Position numbers and translations under genes: made by a program. The notes under the pieces are model-generated. The model was given only the letters and a program-made list of their open reading frames with translations. It ran no database searches and had not been told where the DNA came from. DNA of 64,000 bases from Bosea sp. (in: a-proteobacteria) (GTDB lineage Bacteria > Pseudomonadota > Alphaproteobacteria > Rhizobiales > Beijerinckiaceae). This document shows, one piece after another, positions 58,884 through 64,000 of this stretch; the first letter of the stretch is position 1; each line of letters starts with the position of its first letter. The stretch is from positions 186,001 to 250,000 of the forward strand of contig NZ_JAMLIX010000001.1 of NCBI RefSeq assembly GCF_023953965.1. Direction: 5' to 3'.

Positions 58884-61220
58884 ATGGGTGCCAAGATGGC
58901 AGGACCGTTGACAGGACTTCGTGTGATTGACGCCAGCATCATGGCGGCTGGTCCCTGGACCGGGACGCTGCTGGGCGAGCTCGGCGCCGAGGTCATCAAG
59001 ATCGAGCCGCCGAGCGGGGACGGGACCCGCTGGGTGGAGCCCTCCCAGCGGGGCATGGGCACGAACTTCATCTGCCTCAACGTCAACAAGCAGGACATCA
59101 CGCTCGACCTGAAGAAGGTCGAGGACCAGGCCATCGCGCTCGATCTGTGCGCCAACGCCGACATCTTCATCCAGAATTTCCGCGGCGGCGTCATCGAGCG
59201 CCTCGGCCTCGGCTATGCCGCGCTCAAGGCCCGCAATCCCCAGCTGATCTATTGCTCGATCTCCGGTTTCGGAGAGACAGGGCCGCTGGCGAAGGAAGCC
59301 TGCGCGGACTTCATCATGCAGGCCTATTCGGGCTTTGCGCGGCTCAACGGCCGGCCCGGCGATCCGCTGGAAGCGTTTCGCTTCTCCGGCTTCGTCGACC
59401 TCACCACCTCCAGCGTCGCGGTGGAGGGCATCCTCGCCGCCCTCCTGGAGCGCAGCCGCACCGGGCACGGCCAGAAGGTGGAAGTCTCGATGCTGCAGGC
59501 CGCGCTCGAGATGCAGTTCACCCGCATGGCCGAGATCCTCGGCGCGGGGCGACTGTTCGAGCCCATGGGCAGCCAGTCGCCCGGCCTCGTCCCGGACCGC
59601 GTCTTCGCCACCCTCGACCATGGCGAGGTCTTCGTCACCGTCCACGATGCGGCCCAGTGGGCGGGCTTCTGCAGCGCGATCGAGCGTCCCGATCTCGTTG
59701 CCGACCCGCGCTTCGCCAGCAACGCCGCCCGCGTGGACAATCGCGCCGCCCTCGACGCCGAGCTCGAACCCATCTTCGCCGCCCGGCCGATGATCTGGTG
59801 GATGCGCATCCTGGAGCGTCACGGCGTCGCCTGCGCGCTCGCCCAGCATTTCGAGCAGCTGCGCCACCATGCCCAGATTTGCGCCAATGACATGGTGGCG
59901 CAGATCGAGACGGCCTGGGGGCGCCTGAGCATCGGCGGCCTGCCCTGGCACTTCAGCGCGACGCCCTGCGCGGTGACGCCGCCGCCGGTTCCGGGCGCGG
60001 ACACCGAGCGCGTCCTGCAGCGGCTGAAGGACGGCGCGCTGGCGCGCAAGCCCGTCGCCGCGACCGGCCGCTCCCTCACCGAGGGCCTGCGCGTGGTCGA
60101 GCTTGCGAGCGGCGTCTCCGGCCCCATGGCCGGCTGCCGGCTGGCGGATCTCGGGGCCGACGTCGTCAAGCTGGAGACGCAGGACGGCGACTGGATGCGC
60201 GGCTGCCCGCCCTTCCTCGCCGATGGCACCAGCGCGGTCTTCTTCGCGCTCAACCGCGGCAAGCGCGGCCAGCGCCTCGCCGGCGAGGACGCCGAGCAGG
60301 CCCGGACCCTGCGGGAGATGCTGGCCAAGGCCGATGTCTTCATCACCGATCTGTCCGCCGCCAGGCTTGCGTCGCTCGGGCTCGCCGATGCCGAGGCGGC
60401 GCGCGCGCTCAATCCACGCCTCATCGTGGCGCAGATCTCGGCGTTCGGCGCCCATGGTCCGCTCGCCGGCAAGCCGGGCTCGGAACTCTGCGCCCAGGCG
60501 ATGTCGGGGTACACCCGTTATGTCGGGACGGGCGGGGAACCCTCCATCCGCCTCGGCGCGGATGTCGGCGGCTGCAGCACCGGCATCTTCGCCACCCAGG
60601 CCGTCCTCGCGGCGCTGCATGCGCGCGAGGCGAGCGGGACCGGCCAATGGGTCGACCTGTCGATGCTGAACTCCCTGCTCGCCCTGAAGACCGTGCACCT
60701 CGCCGCGCAGAGCGATCCGGACCGGTTCGAAGGTCCACGGGTCGGCGGCGCCTATGATCCGCCGGAGCGCGGCTGGCGCACGGCGGATGCGCCCATCACC
60801 TTCGCCTTCGGCGGCTCGGTCGGCGCCGAGGGGCGGCCCGGCTGGGCCCAGTTCGTGGAGACGGTGGGCCTCAGCCATCTCCTCGACGATCCGCGCTTCG
60901 ACAAGAACGGCCGGCGCACCACGGGCCTCGGTCCGGCGGCGCGCGAGCTCAAGCCGGAATACGAGGCCGGCTTCCTCACCCGCCCCTCGTCGGAGGTGGT
61001 GGCGCGGGTGCGCGGGTTCGGCGGGCTCGCCAGCGCCTATCTTTCGCATGAGGACCTGCTCGCGGAACCGCAGGTGCAGGCGCTCGACATCGTCCGGACC
61101 CTGCCCTCGGCCACGGGCAATGTGAACATCCTGTCCTATCCCGTGCTGTTTTCGGATTTCAAGCCGATCATACGCGGCCCGCTGGCCGAGGAAGGCACGC
61201 CCGACAGACGGACGGCGTGA
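58884..61220 (+). CDS. Fused double-domain class III (CaiB/BaiF) CoA-transferase
   Basis: This protein is 778 residues long from ATG 58884 (ATG 58896 is an alternative); the frame is open from 58662 but that part overlaps the ATPase gene. Two complete CaiB-type domains are joined: residues 6-380 (start GPLTGLRVIDASIMAAGPWT) and residues 398-778 (start TEGLRVVELASGVSGPMAGC). The catalytic Asp is kept in both: D172 in SGFVDLT and D560 in LGADVGG. Usual family members have one domain of about 400 residues and transfer CoA between carboxylic acids. Fusion suggests an obligate intramolecular dimer. It lies between the third importer and an aldehyde dehydrogenase. Confidence 0.9.
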   Translation: MGAKMAGPLTGLRVIDASIMAAGPWTGTLLGELGAEVIKIEPPSGDGTRWVEPSQRGMGTNFICLNVNKQDITLDLKKVEDQAIALDLCANADIFIQNFRGGVIERLGLGYAALKARNPQLIYCSISGFGETGPLAKEACADFIMQAYSGFARLNGRPGDPLEAFRFSGFVDLTTSSVAVEGILAALLERSRTGHGQKVEVSMLQAALEMQFTRMAEILGAGRLFEPMGSQSPGLVPDRVFATLDHGEVFVTVHDAAQWAGFCSAIERPDLVADPRFASNAARVDNRAALDAELEPIFAARPMIWWMRILERHGVACALAQHFEQLRHHAQICANDMVAQIETAWGRLSIGGLPWHFSATPCAVTPPPVPGADTERVLQRLKDGALARKPVAATGRSLTEGLRVVELASGVSGPMAGCRLADLGADVVKLETQDGDWMRGCPPFLADGTSAVFFALNRGKRGQRLAGEDAEQARTLREMLAKADVFITDLSAARLASLGLADAEAARALNPRLIVAQISAFGAHGPLAGKPGSELCAQAMSGYTRYVGTGGEPSIRLGADVGGCSTGIFATQAVLAALHAREASGTGQWVDLSMLNSLLALKTVHLAAQSDPDRFEGPRVGGAYDPPERGWRTADAPITFAFGGSVGAEGRPGWAQFVETVGLSHLLDDPRFDKNGRRTTGLGPAARELKPEYEAGFLTRPSSEVVARVRGFGGLASAYLSHEDLLAEPQVQALDIVRTLPSATGNVNILSYPVLFSDFKPIIRGPLAEEGTPDRRTA

Positions 61221-61304
61221 CCCCGAGTTCTGCCGGGCCGGCGGCTCGGCGGCATCCCGCGCACGAAGCGCGGACTTTCACCCGAGCGACACAGGAGAAG
61301 CACC

Positions 61305-62825
61305 ATGAACGAGCATGTGATTCCCAAGACACGGCCTGCCCTGTCGCCGGCGGTGGAGCGCTGGCTGGCTTCCGAGCGCGCGATGCTCATCGACGGCCGG
61401 TGGGTCCAGGCGCAATCCGGCAAGACCTTCGCGACGCATGACCCGGCGACCGGCGATGTCATCGCCAATGTCCCCGAAGGCGACAAGGCGGATATCGACC
61501 TGGCCGTGAAGGCGGCACGCCGCGCCTTCGAGACGGGCCCCTGGGCGCGCATGACCCCCTCGGCGCGGGGCCGGCTCCTCCACAAGATCGGCGATCTGAT
61601 CCTCGAGCATGCGGATGAGCTCGCCGAACTCGAGGCGATCGACAACGGCAAGCCGAAGGTGGTGGCGAAGGCCGCCGACGTCGCCCTGTCGGCGGACATG
61701 TTCCACTACATGTCGGGCTGGGCGACGAAGATCGAGGGCAAGACGATCCCGATTTCCGCGCTGGCCGCGCCGGGGCTCGACCTCGTCTCCGCCACCCGGC
61801 TCGAGCCCATCGGCGTCGTCGGGCAGATCATCCCCTGGAACTTCCCGCTGCTCATGGCCGCCTGGAAGCTGGCGCCCGCGCTGACCACCGGCTGCACCGT
61901 GGTGCTGAAGGTGGCCGAAGAGACGCCGCTTTCCGCGCTGCGGCTCGGCGAGATCATGCTGGAGGCGGGCCTGCCGGCCGGTGTCGTCAACATCGTCACC
62001 GGCTTCGGCGAGACCGCCGGTGCCGCCCTCTCCGGCCATCCCGACGTCGACAAGATCGCGTTCACCGGCTCGACCGAGGTGGGCCGGCTCATCGTCAGGG
62101 CGGCCTCCAACGACCTCAAGAAGGTCAGCCTCGAACTCGGCGGCAAATCGCCGAACATCGTGCTCGGCGATGCCGATCTCGACATCACCATCCCCGGCTG
62201 CGCGGCGTCGATCTTCTTCAATCACGGCCAGTGCTGCAATGCGGGCTCGCGCCTGTTCGTGCAGAAGAACATCTTCGACCGCGTGGTCGAGGGCCTGACG
62301 GCGGAAGCCCGGAAGATCAAGCTCGGCCACGGCCTGACGGAAGACACGCAGATGGGGCCGCTGGTGTCGCAGGTCCAGTATGAGCGCGTGACCGGCTATC
62401 TGGCCTCCGGCCGAAGCGAGGGCGCGCGCGCCACCTGCGGCGGCGAGGGGCTGGGCGGCCAGGGCTATTTCGTGCCGCCGACCATCCTCGTCGACACCAA
62501 GCCGGAGATGAAGGTTGTCCGTGAGGAAATCTTCGGCCCGGTGCTGGTGGCGACCCCGTTCGACGAGGTGGACGACGCGCTGATCGCGGAGGCCAACAAC
62601 TCCGTGTACGGGCTTGCGGCCGGCGTCTGGTCGCGCAGCCAGGGCAAGGCCCAGCAGATCGCCCACCGGCTGCGCGCCGGCACGGTCTGGATCAACTGCT
62701 ACCATGTGTTCGACGCCGCCTTGCCCTTCGGCGGCTACAAGCAGTCGGGCTGGGGCCGCGAAATGGGGCAGGCGGTGCTGTCGAACTATCTGGAGACAAA
62801 GGCCATCACCACCAATCTGGGCTGA
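61305..62825 (+). CDS. NAD(P)-dependent aldehyde dehydrogenase
   Basis: This 506-residue ALDH superfamily protein has PWNFP (N179), the general base E277 in LELGGKSP and the nucleophile C311 in GQCCNAGS. ALDH motifs for NAD binding (FTGSTEVG, 253-260) are intact. It oxidises an aldehyde to an acid. An aldolase-like pair encoded upstream could produce its aldehyde; betaine-aldehyde, phenylacetaldehyde or similar substrates are possible. AGGAGAAG precedes ATG 61305. Confidence 0.93.
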   Translation: MNEHVIPKTRPALSPAVERWLASERAMLIDGRWVQAQSGKTFATHDPATGDVIANVPEGDKADIDLAVKAARRAFETGPWARMTPSARGRLLHKIGDLILEHADELAELEAIDNGKPKVVAKAADVALSADMFHYMSGWATKIEGKTIPISALAAPGLDLVSATRLEPIGVVGQIIPWNFPLLMAAWKLAPALTTGCTVVLKVAEETPLSALRLGEIMLEAGLPAGVVNIVTGFGETAGAALSGHPDVDKIAFTGSTEVGRLIVRAASNDLKKVSLELGGKSPNIVLGDADLDITIPGCAASIFFNHGQCCNAGSRLFVQKNIFDRVVEGLTAEARKIKLGHGLTEDTQMGPLVSQVQYERVTGYLASGRSEGARATCGGEGLGGQGYFVPPTILVDTKPEMKVVREEIFGPVLVATPFDEVDDALIAEANNSVYGLAAGVWSRSQGKAQQIAHRLRAGTVWINCYHVFDAALPFGGYKQSGWGREMGQAVLSNYLETKAITTNLG

Positions 62826-62936
62826 GGGTCGTCAGCGGGTGCATCCGTCGGCCGGTCCGCCGGATGCACCCATGCCGGATGTCTGACGTGTTGATGGAGA
62901 AAGCGTGATCCGATCGGCACGCGCTCCGGGAGGACG

Positions 62937-63380
62937 ATGATGAGCGACACCACTCCGACGGCCGTCGATCCGGCCACCACCCGGCCGTTCTACCGCCATA
63001 TCGGCCTGCGGTCGGAGCCGGCGCCCGCGCCCGGCACATCCATCGTGCACCTGGCGACCCAGCCGGACATCGCCAACAGCCATGGCGACATCCATGGCGG
63101 GGCGATCATGTCGCTATTGGACGCCGCCATGGGAATAGCCGCCCGCACATTGTTGAGCGAGGGACAGGGCGTGACGACCGTCTCCATGTCGGTGAATTTC
63201 GTCACCGCCGGAGGCGGCGACCTGGTGGCGCGGGGACGGGTGGTCCGGCAGGGCAGGTCCATCGCCAGCACGGAAGCCTTCGCGGAGGATGCGAAAGGCC
63301 GCGTGGTCGCCCATGCGCTCGGCACGATGCGCATCGTGGATACCCGGTCGGGCCGGTCCGATGCCAAGGCGAAGGCTTAG
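62937..63380 (+). CDS. PaaI-type hotdog thioesterase
   Basis: This 147-residue hotdog-fold protein has the PaaI signature HGGAIMSLLDAAMGIAARTL near residue 55 and TVSMSVNFVTAGGGDLVARG. Such enzymes hydrolyse acyl- or aryl-CoA that stalls a pathway. It lies 111 bases after the aldehyde dehydrogenase on the same strand, so it is probably the rescue thioesterase of the region. GGAGGAC precedes ATG 62937. Confidence 0.88.
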   Translation: MMSDTTPTAVDPATTRPFYRHIGLRSEPAPAPGTSIVHLATQPDIANSHGDIHGGAIMSLLDAAMGIAARTLLSEGQGVTTVSMSVNFVTAGGGDLVARGRVVRQGRSIASTEAFAEDAKGRVVAHALGTMRIVDTRSGRSDAKAKA

Positions 63381-63413
63381 GGTCCGCTGCTTCGCGCGAA
63401 AACGCGGCCTTCC

Positions 63414-63869
63414 CTAGGCGGGGACCTCCGAAGTGGTCTGCGACAACGGCCCCTTGATCTGTTTCCAGACCCCGTTGGCCGTCGCCACGATGCGCTCGTC
63501 CACCAGGAACACGCCGTTCATGAAGATGAGCTGCTTCGTCGCCCTGACCATGACGGGGCGCACCTGAACGACATCGCCGATGCGCACCGCGTCGACGAAA
63601 CTCAGGCTGAGCTGCACGGTGGCCGTATGCGCGGCGCCGGTCAGCGCGCGCGCCGTGGCGCCGAGCGAGCGATCGATGAACGTCATCAAGGCGCCGCCCT
63701 GCAGCGCGCCGTTGCGGTTGCGGTGCTTTCCGCGGGTCGGAAAGCGGAAGGACGGGCCTTCCTCGTCCCGCCTGAAGAGGAAAGGCCCTACCAGGCCGAC
63801 AAAGCCGCTGTCCTTCATCTGCTCCCAGCCCTCTTCCACGAGGCGGGCGATCTCCTGGTCGTCTTCCAT
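63414..63869 (-). CDS. PaaI-type hotdog thioesterase
   Basis: This 151-residue hotdog protein starts at ATG 63869; the frame is open to TTG 63920 but that would overlap the next gene. QGGALMTFIDRSLGATARAL is the PaaI motif, then TVQLSLSFVDAVRIGDVVQV. It is encoded on the opposite strand to, and convergent with, the previous thioesterase, and probably belongs to a leftward operon continuing beyond the window. Confidence 0.85.
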   Translation of the reverse strand: MEDDQEIARLVEEGWEQMKDSGFVGLVGPFLFRRDEEGPSFRFPTRGKHRNRNGALQGGALMTFIDRSLGATARALTGAAHTATVQLSLSFVDAVRIGDVVQVRPVMVRATKQLIFMNGVFLVDERIVATANGVWKQIKGPLSQTTSEVPA

Positions 63870-63900
63870 CGGTCGTGCTTCACTCTGATGCGGGAATAGA

Positions 63901-64000
63901 TCAAACGGTCGCGCCGCCAAGCCGGAACGCAGGCTCGGGCAACCCCTTCACGCCGGGCTCCACCACGAGGAGGCTGCCGGCCAACGGCTGGTCCAGAAGC
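63901..64000 (-). CDS. C-terminal end of an unidentified protein (partial)
   Basis: The minus-strand frame from the window edge reads LLDQPLAGSLLVVEPGVKGL PEPAFRLGGATV before TGA at 63901-63903. It ends 31 bases upstream of the thioesterase start on the same strand and looks like the 3' end of a co-transcribed gene. The fragment is too short to identify; the PEPAFRLGG stretch faintly recalls CaiB-type CoA-transferase ends. Confidence 0.4.
   Translation of the reverse strand, partial: LLDQPLAGSLLVVEPGVKGLPEPAFRLGGATV

Noticed and set aside
58878..61049. 723-residue minus-strand open frame
   Set aside because: Exactly opposite the fused CoA-transferase, low-complexity composition, no recognisable domain.

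Overview
The window is GC-rich and densely packed. It holds only catabolic and transport genes, with no rRNA, tRNA, transposase, integrase or CRISPR array that I can see. Five ABC importers, CoA-ester enzymes of the III-CoA-transferase, crotonase and thiolase-fold types, HyuAB and a BhcC-type aldolase together suggest an alphaproteobacterium, most likely a soil Hyphomicrobiales (Bosea- or Bradyrhizobium-like). That placement is inference from gene content, not from a marker gene.

Region A (1-7530, + strand) is the tail of a PotD-type binding protein followed by its two permeases and ATPase. Then come an AstE/DoeB-type deacylase, an M19-dipeptidase-like protein, a RidA protein, a flavin reductase and a GcvA-like LysR regulator. 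Region B (7546-22836, - strand) is a LacI-type regulator followed by two identical 16-bp palindromes 42 bp apart. After these comes a tightly coupled ten-gene operon: BhcC-like PLP aldolase, HyuA, HyuB, a sugar-type ABC importer lacking an ATPase, enoyl-CoA hydratase, acyl-CoA ligase and two acyl-CoA dehydrogenases. A DMT exporter gene follows.

Region C (23017-33970) has a truncated thiolase fragment, a LysR gene and an AMP-ligase gene. It also has a branched-chain-type (Liv) importer operon that runs on into a GMC oxidoreductase, a carboxymuconolactone-decarboxylase-like protein and a 3-hydroxyisobutyrate-dehydrogenase-like protein. Region D (34276-38441) has an SMP-30-type lactonase, a thiolase-fold/DUF35 pair, a dead NHL-repeat gene and an M20 amidohydrolase.

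Region E (38653-63869) is the most unusual. A 1,776-bp unit carrying a thiolase-fold gene and a DUF35 (zinc ribbon/OB) gene appears twice, apparently identical, at 38653-40428 and 51659-53434. Between the copies lie about 1 kb of decayed gene ends, then a MmgE/PrpD gene, a second Pot-type importer, a crotonase, an acyl-CoA ligase, an alpha/beta-hydrolase and a LysR regulator. The left copy begins with the last codons of that LysR gene, so the right copy is probably the parent. After the right copy come an Ldh-family protein without its two catalytic histidines, a third Pot-type importer, a double-domain CaiB-type CoA-transferase, an aldehyde dehydrogenase and two PaaI-type thioesterases.

Taken together, region E reads as an uncharacterised CoA-dependent degradation route. 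In it a substrate is imported, activated by ligase or CoA-transferase, modified by a crotonase-fold enzyme, cleaved by a thiolase-fold/DUF35 aldolase-like complex, and the resulting aldehyde is oxidised. Several enzymes in it lack textbook catalytic residues, so the actual chemistry is open.
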